Shown: piece by piece, positions 1 through 7,501 of the stretch
How the letters are laid out: every line of letters starts with the position of its first letter
Position numbering within the stretch: the first letter of the stretch is position 1
Origin: Anaerolineales bacterium
GTDB lineage: Bacteria > Chloroflexota > Anaerolineae > Anaerolineales > Villigracilaceae
Length of the DNA stretch: 13,221 bases
Direction of reading: 5' to 3'
NCBI GenBank assembly: GCA_025056515.1
Contig: JANWWB010000139.1
Coordinates: forward strand, 1-13,221
Position numbers and translations under genes: made by a program
Notes under the pieces: generated by a model
The model's database searches: none
Seen by the model: the letters and a program-made list of their open reading frames with translations, nothing else
What the model was told of the DNA's origin: nothing

Positions 1-1
1 T

Positions 2-703
2 GGTTTTTCCTGCACCTACTCATCCACCTGCAATCCCGGCACTTGCCGTTATTCTTCAAGAACTTGTCCTGTACCCATCCAAATCTGCTGCGGTCCTTGT
101 CCCCCCACCAATACCCCTTCTCCAAGACCCACCAATACCCCTTCTTGCAAAGCAAATGGCGCTTTATGTAGCAATCATACTCAATGCTGTTCTGAATACT
201 GCAACCCCAACACTGATAAATGTGCTCCTCTTCCTCCTCCCACCAATACCCCTTCTCCAAGACCCACCAATACCCCTTCTTGTCTTTCGAATTACTCCTA
301 TTGTTCCTATCATAGCCAATGCTGCAGCGGATACTGCGCTCCTTGGTATCAATGCCTTCCTCCTCCAACCAACACCCCTGCCCCAACACCAACAATTCCC
401 GGCGCCACCCCGACCGCGACCCCGCCTCTTCCCACTCTCGGCGGATACAACTGCGTCTCTCCTCCTCCCGGCTGTCTGCAGACCGATTTTTGCACCTATG
501 CCGGCTGCGGCATCCTCAAAAACTCCGCCTGCCAAACCACCAACCTGACCCCGCCAGCGCCCACCTCTCCCGACTACTCCTGCTCCTCCTTCTGCAACAC
601 GCAAAACGGCCACTGCTACACCACTGCCCTCAACCCAAGCGTAGATGTCGCCTGCCAAAGCGAACCACAAACTGTCTCCCGGCAGTCTGCGATCGCCGCA
701 TGA
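2..703 (+). CDS. Secreted cysteine-rich protein with knottin-like modules and Pro/Thr linkers (5' partial)
   Basis: Reading from base 2 gives 233 codons without a stop until TGA at 701-703. The start lies left of the window. The protein alternates Cys-rich modules with PTNTPSPRPTNTPS linkers. Module A (residues 49-74) has cysteines spaced C-x6-C-x5-CC-x3-C-x6-C. Module B (94-118) is C-x6-C-x5-CC-x3-C-x5-C. Both fit the C-C-CC-C-C framework of inhibitor cystine knots. An upstream module (4-33) also contains CC but is spaced differently. After a longer Pro/Thr linker (119-146), two further Cys-rich stretches follow: 151-177 (five Cys) and 194-218 (four Cys), each opening Y-N/S-C and ending ACQ. 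There are 28 Cys in 233 residues, which implies folding outside the cytoplasm; the signal peptide must lie in the missing part. The tail after residue 220 carries no cell-wall anchor. Function is unknown: it could be a surface adhesin, an inhibitor or an effector. The coding call is strong because Cys spacing and linkers repeat in one frame only. Confidence 0.85.
   Translation, partial: GFSCTYSSTCNPGTCRYSSRTCPVPIQICCGPCPPTNTPSPRPTNTPSCKANGALCSNHTQCCSEYCNPNTDKCAPLPPPTNTPSPRPTNTPSCLSNYSYCSYHSQCCSGYCAPWYQCLPPPTNTPAPTPTIPGATPTATPPLPTLGGYNCVSPPPGCLQTDFCTYAGCGILKNSACQTTNLTPPAPTSPDYSCSSFCNTQNGHCYTTALNPSVDVACQSEPQTVSRQSAIAA
104..282 (+). repeat. Two exact 44-bp direct repeats, 135 bp apart, encoding Pro/Thr linkers
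   Basis: Bases 104-147 and 239-282 are identical over 44 bp and encode the same linker in the same frame. Each copy contains two 18-bp units (104-121 and 128-145 in the first copy) at 24-bp spacing, each coding for P-T-N-T-P-S. The 135-bp offset is exactly 45 codons, the length of one linker plus one cysteine module. The modules between the copies have diverged while the linkers have not. Confidence 0.9.
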
Positions 704-908
704 AATCCGGACCGGATGGTGCGATTGGTTTGCCCAGAAGAACAACCCTCGAAGTCCAGACAAAATTTGGGCTAGGACCTTCTCGACCAGACTGACGCAA
801 AGTTCTACGCCGGAATTTGCAAATCAATCTGCAAATTCCATGAAAATCCGCTGCGGAAACGTCTGTAAGGGTTTGTCACAAGTTTCATCTGAACCTCAGC
901 GGCTTTGC
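704..908. other. Non-coding stretch between the cysteine-rich gene and the dnaG promoter
   Basis: I see no gene here. The open frames crossing it have no recognisable protein character and no good ribosome-binding site. It contains a short dyad at 705-717 (atccgg-a-ccggat), just after the upstream stop codon, and a longer inverted repeat at 812-839 listed separately. No oligo-T tract follows either one, so neither is a standard rho-independent terminator. No tRNA-like TPsiC sequence was found. Confidence 0.5.
812..839. repeat. Perfect 10-bp inverted repeat with 8-nt spacer
   Basis: Arms ggaatttgca (812-821) and tgcaaattcc (830-839) are exact reverse complements around aatcaatc. It lies about 70 bp upstream of the predicted -35 element of the dnaG operon. 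There is no T-run after it on either strand. It may be an operator or a weak hairpin ending the upstream transcript; the sequence does not decide between these. Confidence 0.6.
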
Positions 909-937
909 TTGCATCGCCTTTCAACCGCGTCTATAAT
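909..937 (+). promoter_or_regulatory. Sigma-70 type promoter of the dnaG-rpoD-rsmF operon
   Basis: The -35 is TTGCAT (909-914), the spacer is 17 bp, and the -10 is a perfect TATAAT (932-937). Transcription would start near 944 and leave a leader of about 90 nt before the dnaG ATG at 1033. The -10 match and spacing are good; the -35 matches the consensus in only its first three bases. Confidence 0.6.
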
Positions 938-1032
938 TCACTCAATTCTTCGAGACAGAAATTCCTAAAATCTGGCCATAAGCTGGATGATAAGCCAGCA
1001 CAAGCCCTGAGCAGGCCTAAGCGAAATGAGCT

Positions 1033-2961
1033 ATGTCGCAAATTGACGAAATCAAATCTCGCATCGACATCGTGGATCTGATTAGCGAGACGGTCAAACT
1101 ACGCCGCTCTGGCCGGAATTACATTGGCCTGTGCCCCTTCCACGCCGAAAAGACGCCCTCGTTCGTGGTCTCACCCGAGCGTCAAACCTGGCATTGTTTT
1201 GGTCAATGTAACGAGGGAGGCGATATCTTTAAGTTCTTGATGAAAAAAGAAGGTTGGGATTTCAGCGAGGCGCTCGAATTCCTGGCCCAACGCGCTGGTG
1301 TCCAATTAGCAGCCTATGCTCCGCGCCGACAGGAGGAAAAAGACCAGAACGAGCGTTTGCGCCGTGCCTTAGAAGATGCTGCGCTATATTTTTGTCATCA
1401 ATTGCGTCACACCGAGGAAGGCCGCGCTGCGCTACGCTATCTGCGGGAAGAACGGCACCTGACTGATACGACCATCGAAACCTTTGGCTTGGGGTACGCC
1501 CCGCGCGGTTGGGATAATCTGCTCCGCTACATGACCTCACGTGGCTACCGAGAACAAGAGCTGATCGACTGTGGTCTGGTCTCGCAACGTGCTGAAGAAG
1601 CTGGTCTACGTGCCGATGGAACGCGCCATCTGTTCGACCGTTTTCGCGAGCGCATCACTATTCCAATTCGCGATGAACAGGGGAGGTTGTGCGGTTTTGG
1701 CGCTCGCATCCTCAGGTCAGATGATTTTCCAAAGTTCCTCAATTCACCTGAAACTTCCCTCTTTTCCAAAAGTCGTCTGCTTTACGGCCTCGACCGGGCG
1801 CGCAAGGCGATTCGCCTTGCTGGGCGAGCAGTGATTGTCGAAGGGTATCTAGATGTTATTGCTCTGCACCAAGCCGGCTTTGAGAACGTAATCTCGCCCA
1901 TGGGAACGGCGCTCACCGAGGAACAACTCCGTCTACTCAAACGCTTCACACAGCGTATTGTGCTCGCCCTTGACCCGGATGCTGCGGGCCGCAAAGCTGT
2001 CTTTAGCGGGCTAGAGGCGGCGCGTCAGGCTCTTGATCGCCAAATGGAAAGCGTCTTTGATGCGCGCGGTCTGTTGCGCCACAAAGCGCGCTTGCAGGCC
2101 GATTTGCGCGTTGCTGTTCTGCCTGAGGGGGTTGATCCCGATGAATTGGTACAACGCGATCCCCAAGCCTGGCAGCGTTTGGTGGAAGAAGCGCGCCCGA
2201 TTGTCCTACACGTGATGTACACCCTAGCTGAGGGGCGTGACTTGACCGATCCAATGACCAAAGTCGAAATCGCATCACAAGTGCTACCACTTATCGAAGA
2301 AATCTCTGATCCTGTCGAGCGCGAGGAATACCGCCAGGGGTTAGCGCGCTTTCTTAGGGTAGACGAACGCGCCTTGCTGAGCGGGCAGCCGGTGGGGGTG
2401 CGGGGCCGGCGGCTTCCTCCACAAAGTGAAGGGACCGCCCCGTCGCGTTCGGCGCCTTCTCCCCTAAGAGTCTTGCTTACAGCCTCTTCTCACAAAGTGG
2501 AAGCGCATTGCCTCAGCATTTTGTTGCACCGTCCCGACTTACTGAGCCGTCTCGATCGAGCTCTTCAAGAGAATCATCTCCAACGGGCCTCGGCCGAAGA
2601 TTTTACCGACACTCAGCACCAGATTCTTTTTCAGAAAGTGCGTGCTTCGCTGGAGCAAGATCGACACGACCCTGCGGAATATATCCTGGAAACCCTGCCG
2701 CCGGCGCTCGTCCCAACGGTAGAATCTATTTTAAAATCGGGTCAAACGCTCAACTTAACTGATGAACGCCTTTTAGAAGACTTGTTTCGCTCGATCATTC
2801 TGCTTCGACGCCGCCTCCTCGATGAGCATGCGACGCAATTACGTTACCTAATAGAAGAAGATAGCCTGATGGCTGAAACCTATCGGCACATGGTGGCTCA
2901 ACATCTTCGTCTGCGCCAGGCACTTGACCGGGCGCGTTTCTCTCGCAACGGAGTCAAGTGA
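1033..2961 (+). CDS. dnaG: DNA primase DnaG
   Basis: Synthesises RNA primers for chromosome replication, working with the replicative helicase. The 642-residue product has the standard order. An N-terminal zinc-binding domain has ligands C34, H37, C55 and C59 in [11 protein letters not shown] and HCFGQC; the last pair is C-x3-C where E. coli and Bacillus have C-x2-C. The catalytic core contains a TOPRIM fold with E270-GYLD and D314-P-D316-AAG as metal-binding acids. A Pro/Ser-rich hinge (about 455-475) leads to a divergent C-terminal domain expected to bind DnaB. The ATG at 1033 matches the usual primase N-terminus ([14 protein letters not shown]). Its ribosome-binding site is poor, and a six-codon frame (1026-1046) overlaps the start. 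It is the first gene of an operon with rpoD, whose start lies 1 nt beyond this stop. Identification is firm. Confidence 0.97.
   Translation: MSQIDEIKSRIDIVDLISETVKLRRSGRNYIGLCPFHAEKTPSFVVSPERQTWHCFGQCNEGGDIFKFLMKKEGWDFSEALEFLAQRAGVQLAAYAPRRQEEKDQNERLRRALEDAALYFCHQLRHTEEGRAALRYLREERHLTDTTIETFGLGYAPRGWDNLLRYMTSRGYREQELIDCGLVSQRAEEAGLRADGTRHLFDRFRERITIPIRDEQGRLCGFGARILRSDDFPKFLNSPETSLFSKSRLLYGLDRARKAIRLAGRAVIVEGYLDVIALHQAGFENVISPMGTALTEEQLRLLKRFTQRIVLALDPDAAGRKAVFSGLEAARQALDRQMESVFDARGLLRHKARLQADLRVAVLPEGVDPDELVQRDPQAWQRLVEEARPIVLHVMYTLAEGRDLTDPMTKVEIASQVLPLIEEISDPVEREEYRQGLARFLRVDERALLSGQPVGVRGRRLPPQSEGTAPSRSAPSPLRVLLTASSHKVEAHCLSILLHRPDLLSRLDRALQENHLQRASAEDFTDTQHQILFQKVRASLEQDRHDPAEYILETLPPALVPTVESILKSGQTLNLTDERLLEDLFRSIILLRRRLLDEHATQLRYLIEEDSLMAETYRHMVAQHLRLRQALDRARFSRNGVK
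2950..2953 (+). promoter_or_regulatory. Shine-Dalgarno site that fixes the rpoD start
   Basis: GGAG lies 9 nt before ATG 2963, inside the last codons of dnaG. It favours 2963 over the longer in-frame TTG start at 2924, which would overlap dnaG by 38 nt and add 13 residues without family resemblance. Confidence 0.6.
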
Positions 2962-2962
2962 T

Positions 2963-4552
2963 ATGCCTCGAAACAAAGCCTCAACATCGTCCACCGCTCC
3001 ATCGCCTCGCTCCAGAAAGAAAAAGGGGCCTCTCCTTCCCACTGACGTTGAAAAAGGCCGAAAACCCAACGCGAATGACGAGCCCCTCGATCTGAACGAA
3101 GAGCACTTCGGACCCGAAGAAGAAAACACTCTGCCGGAAGATTTGCTTGATATCGAGCATGAGGACTTGCTTGTAGAACTCTCGGAAGACCCAGTACGAC
3201 TATACTTGCGCGAAATCGGGCAAGTGGAATTGCTGGACATAGTCAGCGAGTTCCGGCTGGCAACCATGATCGAAGCACGTCGCCTCATGCTGGCCACCCA
3301 GCGTCGCCAGCACGACTCCAGCCGTCAGACAACAGAAACTCCTATCGTCAAACTGTACCACTGTCTGCTCAGCGATTTAACGACAGCCTGGAAGCGCTTA
3401 CAAGAAGACGCAGAACGTTTGCATTTAGAAATTCCACATCTGATGCAGATTCTGACAGAAGCACAAGCCCTACGCAATTCTTGGATTTCAAAAGAACCCT
3501 CCTACGTGCATGCTATCATGACACAAAAAGCATGGGGAAGTGACCCCATCTGGGATAGCTTTGTCACACAAGTCTATCTCATCTTTGTCATTTTTTATTT
3601 ATTACCCGCCTCTTATGCTTCCTGGTTCAAAACCTATTTGACCGCCCACAACGCTGTGCCCACCATCCGGACTCTCCACCGTCACCTACCACCAGAAGAA
3701 GTCCTGAAAGAGGAGGTCGAAGCTGCGCGTCAACGTGCAGAAGAGGCGACAAATACGATTATTCGCGCCAACTTACGTCTGGTCGTTAGCATTGCGAAGC
3801 GGTATGTCGGGCGAGGAATCTCCTTCCTCGACCTAATTCAAGAGGGGAATCTAGGTTTGCTTCGAGCGGTCAACAAATTTGATGCCCGCCGCGGATATAA
3901 ATTCAGCACCTATGCCACCTGGTGGATTCGCCAGTCTATCAATCGCTCGATTGCCGAACAAGCGCGAACCATCCGCATTCCAGTCCATTTGTTTGAGACC
4001 ATCAGCCGTTTGCTACGCATCCAACGAGGCTTGACCCAACAACTCGGCCGCGAACCGACCATTGAGGAATTGACCCTGGAATCCGGCTTTCTTTCTCCCG
4101 AAGATGTGCAGGCTATCTTGCGCGCCCGCGCAGAAGAACGACCGTTGCCTCTCGACCTGCAACAACGCTGGGAGGCTGCTTGCAGCCGGGTCGAACGCAC
4201 CTTGCACGCAGCCGAAGATCCGGTCTCGCTTGAGGGTCCAGTCAGCGGCGAGGAGGACGCCAGTCAACTGGGAGATTTCATTGAAGATGTAGATGCGTTG
4301 GAGCCATTGGACGCCGCTTCGCGCGAGATTCTTCGGGAACAGGTGCAATCAATCCTTTCCTCTCTGACCGAGCGAGAACGCCAAGTCCTGGAATTGCGCT
4401 TTGGCCTGATAGATGGGCAAGACCATACCCTGGAAGAGGTCAGCCGCTATTTCGATGTCACTCGCGAACGCATCCGACAAATCGAAGCCAAGGCCCTACG
4501 CAAATTGCGTCACCCCAGCCGAAGCCGTCCTCTACGAGATTACCTGGGTTAG
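2963..4552 (+). CDS. rpoD: Principal RNA polymerase sigma factor (sigma-70/SigA)
   Basis: Directs RNA polymerase to housekeeping promoters. Of 529 residues, the first 70 are a charged, Ser/Pro-rich leader. Region 1.2 begins at [12 protein letters not shown] (75). A non-conserved stretch follows and includes an unusually apolar run (about 200-215). Region 2 starts near 259 with [30 protein letters not shown] and [20 protein letters not shown], the core-binding and -10-melting segments. Region 3 holds GREPTIEEL and the finger sequence ending LGDFIEDVD. Region 4 ends the protein with [15 protein letters not shown] and the helix-turn-helix [27 protein letters not shown]. Compared with the usual primary sigma, about 25 extra residues (about 390-415) sit between region 3.1 and the finger. 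The gene is second in an operon; its TAG is followed at once by the GTG of the methyltransferase gene. Identity as a primary sigma is firm from regions 2 and 4. Confidence 0.97.
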   Translation: MPRNKASTSSTAPSPRSRKKKGPLLPTDVEKGRKPNANDEPLDLNEEHFGPEEENTLPEDLLDIEHEDLLVELSEDPVRLYLREIGQVELLDIVSEFRLATMIEARRLMLATQRRQHDSSRQTTETPIVKLYHCLLSDLTTAWKRLQEDAERLHLEIPHLMQILTEAQALRNSWISKEPSYVHAIMTQKAWGSDPIWDSFVTQVYLIFVIFYLLPASYASWFKTYLTAHNAVPTIRTLHRHLPPEEVLKEEVEAARQRAEEATNTIIRANLRLVVSIAKRYVGRGISFLDLIQEGNLGLLRAVNKFDARRGYKFSTYATWWIRQSINRSIAEQARTIRIPVHLFETISRLLRIQRGLTQQLGREPTIEELTLESGFLSPEDVQAILRARAEERPLPLDLQQRWEAACSRVERTLHAAEDPVSLEGPVSGEEDASQLGDFIEDVDALEPLDAASREILREQVQSILSSLTERERQVLELRFGLIDGQDHTLEEVSRYFDVTRERIRQIEAKALRKLRHPSRSRPLRDYLG

Positions 4553-6004
4553 GTGTCCTCCGGTCATCTTGCCTCGGGGTCGATTCACGTGTTAGGACGG
4601 GTTGTTCCCCTACCACCTCTCTTTTTGGAGCGCATGTCACATTTTCTGGGGGATGAATTCGACGCCTTCTGTGCTTCGTTGGAGGCAAAGCCGGCCAGCG
4701 GCTTGCGCTTGAACACGCTCAAACTCTCGGCAGGGGAATTTCGTGCTTTGCTTTCCTTTCCCTTAGGCGAAGCCATTCCCTGGTGCCAAGCGGCCTGGCA
4801 ATTAACTGAAAGTGACCATTCGCTCGGCCTCCACCCCTATCATCTCGCCGGATTGTATTATTTGCAAGACCCTTCGGCAATGGCCGTCGCTCCGTCTTTA
4901 GAACCACAACCGAACGAGCGCGTTTTGGACTTGACTGCCGCTCCGGGAGGCAAAACCACCCATCTGGCTACCCTGATGCAAGGCCGCGGTTTGCTGGTCG
5001 CCAACGAAATCAAAGAAAAGCGCATTGGACATCTCATTGTCAACCTGGAACGCTGGGGGGCCGGCAATGTCGTCGTAACCAACGAGACGCCCGAACGGTT
5101 AGCCGAGCATTTCGGCGCCTGGTTCGATCGCGTCTTGGTAGATGCTCCGTGTTCCGGCGAGGGGATGTTTCGCAAAGACCCCATAGCCCGCCGCGACTGG
5201 TCGCCAGACATGGTCGAGGGTTGCGCTTTGCGCCAGACCAACATTCTGCGCACAGCGGCCCACCTTGTGCGCCCCGGCGGACGTTTGCTCTACTCCACGT
5301 GCACATTTGCTCCAGAGGAAAATGAGGGCGTTTTGGCCCGTTTTTTACAGGAACATTCCGACTTCGAAGTGGAAGCTTTGTCCTCCTTCCCCGGTTTCGA
5401 ACGCGGCCGCCCGGAATGGCTGAAAATGCCTCTCAAGCCATCTCTGCAACAGGCATTACAACGGGCCGTGCGCCTGTTTCCACATCGAGTTTTTGGCGAT
5501 GGACACTTTCTCTGCCGGCTACGCAGACGATCAGGTGAAGAAGCCACCCGATTACCCGATGAACGCCTGGAAAAGCCAAACCGCATCCAATATGAGCAAT
5601 GGGCAGCGTTCGCCGCGGAGACGCTCAAGATTCGCTGGTCAGAAGAACGGTTGCGGGTGCGTGCCGAACGTTTATACCTCCTTCCGGAAACTATGCCCGA
5701 CTTCGGCGATCTGCGTCTGATTATGCCTGGAGTTTGGCTAGGAACTTTCAAGAAAGGACGCTTTGAGCCAGCGCATGCATTAGCGCTCTTTTTACGTCCA
5801 GATCAGATGCAACGAGCCATAGACCTACCTGTCGACAGCCGTGAAATACGGGCATATCTACGCGGTGAGAGCTTAGACGGCGGCAACGGCCGCAGCTGGA
5901 CAGTTGTGACGGTCAATGGCTGGCCTTTAGGATGGGGAAAAGTCGTCCAAGGTGTCCTCAAGAATCACTATCCGCGCGGCTGGATGTCCGGCGGTTGGGC
6001 CTAA
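4553..6004 (+). CDS. rsmF: RsmF-type 16S rRNA cytosine-C5 methyltransferase (NOL1/NOP2/Sun family)
   Basis: Predicted to transfer methyl from S-adenosylmethionine to C5 of one or more rRNA cytosines. Visible motifs are the SAM-binding DLTAAPGGKTTHLA (126-139), motif IV DAPCSGEGMFRKDP with C200, and motif VI STCTF with C250, the nucleophile in this family. The C-terminal third resembles the RsmF/YebU accessory RNA-binding domain and ends with GWPLGWGKVVQGVLKNHYPRGW. At 483 residues it has the normal length for RsmF. GTG 4553 abuts the rpoD stop. GTG 4589 has a better-spaced GGGG (4576-4579) and leaves the family-like N-terminus PLPPLFLERM, so it may be the true start (471 residues). It is third in the dnaG operon. 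The exact target cytosines cannot be read from sequence; homologues act around 16S C1400-C1407. The family call is firm and the RsmF assignment likely. Confidence 0.92.
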   Translation: MSSGHLASGSIHVLGRVVPLPPLFLERMSHFLGDEFDAFCASLEAKPASGLRLNTLKLSAGEFRALLSFPLGEAIPWCQAAWQLTESDHSLGLHPYHLAGLYYLQDPSAMAVAPSLEPQPNERVLDLTAAPGGKTTHLATLMQGRGLLVANEIKEKRIGHLIVNLERWGAGNVVVTNETPERLAEHFGAWFDRVLVDAPCSGEGMFRKDPIARRDWSPDMVEGCALRQTNILRTAAHLVRPGGRLLYSTCTFAPEENEGVLARFLQEHSDFEVEALSSFPGFERGRPEWLKMPLKPSLQQALQRAVRLFPHRVFGDGHFLCRLRRRSGEEATRLPDERLEKPNRIQYEQWAAFAAETLKIRWSEERLRVRAERLYLLPETMPDFGDLRLIMPGVWLGTFKKGRFEPAHALALFLRPDQMQRAIDLPVDSREIRAYLRGESLDGGNGRSWTVVTVNGWPLGWGKVVQGVLKNHYPRGWMSGGWA

Positions 6005-6335
6005 ACATGGGAATCAACACACCAACTAAGCGCGCTCGGCTCCATTTCCGCAAATTGGTCATGGTTGTCATGCCGTTGCACAATCAGCTATTCTCCTCTC
6101 GACTGTACCAAGTTGCAGAGGCTGAAGTTTGGAAATTGGCTTTCGCTCACCACAGAGACAGAAAGCGGTAAGAGCAGGGGCAGAGGTAAGGGCTGGACTG
6201 CTGTTATTGATGACAACCTTGGTCCCACAATGGCCAAGCAAAGCATCTGCCACATACAAAAACTCTAACGCCAAGCATAGCTCGAATACTTCATACTTTG
6301 TCCCTAATCATGTCTGCACTTCAGGCCCAAGAGGC
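6005..6335. other. Gene-poor stretch between rsmF and the membrane-protein promoter
   Basis: Nothing recognisable is seen. Short open frames cross it, but none has a Shine-Dalgarno site, a familiar motif or biased composition. There is no strong hairpin followed by T residues after the rsmF stop, so the end of the dnaG operon transcript is not visible. No tRNA signature was found. It could be a decayed gene or an unrecognised leader or RNA. Confidence 0.4.
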
Positions 6336-6363
6336 TTGCTTTCTAGGGCAAAGACACTATAAT
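6336..6363 (+). promoter_or_regulatory. Sigma-70 type promoter, TTGCTT-16-TATAAT
   Basis: The -35 TTGCTT (6336-6341) and perfect -10 TATAAT (6358-6363) are separated by 16 bp. The predicted start, about 6370, lies only some 13 nt before the Shine-Dalgarno site of the next gene, so the leader is very short. Confidence 0.65.
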
Positions 6364-6382
6364 TTCGATAAAGTTGTCCCTG

Positions 6383-6388
6383 AAGGAG
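6383..6388 (+). promoter_or_regulatory. Strong Shine-Dalgarno site deciding the membrane-protein start
   Basis: AAGGAG lies 6 nt before ATG 6395. It rules out the longer in-frame start at 6374, which lies upstream of this site, and the out-of-frame ATG at 6390. Confidence 0.75.
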
Positions 6389-6394
6389 AATGGT

Positions 6395-7429
6395 ATGCTC
6401 ATCCTTGTATTCGCATTCGTAGCCGCCACCCTGGTTGTCGGCTTGATAGGGAGCATTCCCATTCAAGTGCGTTGGTTGTTGATTTTGGTCATCTTTGTTG
6501 CCTTTCTAGCTGCCTTGGGAAAGCATGTCACCGGGGAAAGAAATGAGAAGAACAAGCTGGTTGGCGGTCGCTGGGTCGGGATTTTGATTGATTCGCGCAA
6601 TAAGTTGAGTCTCTCACGCTTACAAATCACGCTCTGGACACTCTTAGCGCTCTCGGCGTTCAGTGTAATTGCACTTGACCGGACAATTCCTTTGTTGACA
6701 GGTGAGGTCAAATGGGCTTCTGACACAGCCTTCGATCCGCTCCATATCAAATTCCCCGAAGAATTACTGATAGCCATGGGCATCAGCACGGCTTCGCTGG
6801 CCGGCGCCACGTATATCAAGAGCGCCAAAGCTGAGACTCAAAGCAGCCGTAAAATGCAATTGCTTATGGAACAAATTGCGGCCGCAACCAAACGGCGAGA
6901 TACTCTGCAACGAGCAGTCGAAGAAGCTAAACAACGCTTAAACGATTTAATGGCCGAGCTTTCTCGCCTACGCAACAAACCAGAAACCGACCCCGACCAT
7001 CCTGCCACCCTCCTGCGGATTGATCGGATCAACAAAGAACTCTTGCCAACCGAAAAACTCGAATTCGAGCGCGCCGAAGCCGCTTTGCAAGAGGTCCTCA
7101 AGGAACTCGATAGCCTCAATAAGGCTCGGGAAGGCGCTTTGGGAGATGTACACACCAACGATAGCATCGACCAAGCCGACTGGAGCGACATCTTCCGGGG
7201 CGAATTGGTCAGCAACTATCGGGTGGTGGACCCGGCTAAAGTACAGATGTTCTTTTTCACCGTCCTCCTGGTCTTTATTTACGGGACTTTGATATGGGGT
7301 ATGCTCGGAGCGGAGGCCCATTGGCGATTGGCTGCTTCGGTGGAATTACCGCCCTTCTCCGATAGCCTGGTCGCTCTGCTTGGAATTTCGCATGCCGGTT
7401 ATTTGATCGTCAAACAAACGAGCAATTAA
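6395..7429 (+). CDS. Multi-pass membrane protein with central coiled coil and internal repeat
   Basis: Function not recognised. The 344-residue product has two apolar segments at the start (1-20 and 27-42), a short basic loop, segments 3 and 4 (about 75-94 and 122-141), a long charged coiled-coil-like stretch (about 145-248, rich in Glu, Lys, Arg, Leu and Ala), and segments 5 and 6 (about 283-304 and 321-340). Residues 74-142 and 281-340 look like two copies of one unit: an apolar helix after a polar-Q start, then Pro-Phe or Phe-Pro, then A/L-L-G-I-S or A-M-G-I-S and a closing Tyr-x-x-x-Lys or Tyr-Ile-Lys. The coiled coil would place over 100 residues on one side of the membrane between the two copies. 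ATG 6395 is chosen for the AAGGAG 6 nt upstream. It has its own promoter (6336-6363) and no operon partner. A scaffold or sensor role is possible but unsupported. Confidence 0.85.
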   Translation: MLILVFAFVAATLVVGLIGSIPIQVRWLLILVIFVAFLAALGKHVTGERNEKNKLVGGRWVGILIDSRNKLSLSRLQITLWTLLALSAFSVIALDRTIPLLTGEVKWASDTAFDPLHIKFPEELLIAMGISTASLAGATYIKSAKAETQSSRKMQLLMEQIAAATKRRDTLQRAVEEAKQRLNDLMAELSRLRNKPETDPDHPATLLRIDRINKELLPTEKLEFERAEAALQEVLKELDSLNKAREGALGDVHTNDSIDQADWSDIFRGELVSNYRVVDPAKVQMFFFTVLLVFIYGTLIWGMLGAEAHWRLAASVELPPFSDSLVALLGISHAGYLIVKQTSN

Positions 7430-7435
7430 GTAAGA

Positions 7436-7463
7436 TTGCTTTGGTCGGCGAAACGCGTATAAT
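7436..7463 (+). promoter_or_regulatory. Sigma-70 type promoter, TTGCTT-16-TATAAT
   Basis: TTGCTT (7436-7441), a 16-bp spacer and TATAAT (7458-7463) begin 6 nt after the membrane-protein stop. The predicted start near 7470 gives a leader of about 30 nt before ATG 7502. The -35, -10 and spacing are the same as in the promoter at 6336-6363. Confidence 0.7.
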
Positions 7464-7501
7464 AGTTATGCTTGACTATTGGTTTTGGAAAAGAGGTTCG
7501 T

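Noticed and set aside
104..282. CRISPR-like direct repeats
   Set aside because: There are only two long copies, they lie in frame inside a protein, and their internal 24-bp periodicity encodes Pro/Thr linkers. No spacer array or cas gene is present.
156..548. A 130-residue + strand frame rich in Pro and Leu
   Set aside because: It is the out-of-frame shadow of the cysteine-rich gene; its Pro/Leu composition results from reading the linker codons in the wrong frame.
705..717. Dyad after the cysteine-rich gene as a terminator
   Set aside because: A one-base centre cannot form a hairpin loop of useful size and no T-tract follows.
164..763. Long minus-strand open frame opposite the cysteine-rich gene
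   Set aside because: It is rich in Gly/Arg/Val as expected from the reverse of a Pro/Thr/Cys-coding strand. The + strand frame from base 2 shows repeated Cys spacing and linkers, which only real coding explains.
2924..2962. Upstream TTG start of rpoD
   Set aside because: It overlaps dnaG and lacks a ribosome-binding site; ATG 2963 has GGAG at good spacing.
2848..3297. Minus-strand Ser-rich frame across the rpoD start
   Set aside because: It lies opposite clearly coding dnaG and rpoD sequence, has no Shine-Dalgarno support and resembles no family.
5932..6362. Short + strand frames after rsmF
   Set aside because: No ribosome-binding site, no recognisable motif, and they overlap one another in different frames. 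Treated as non-coding.
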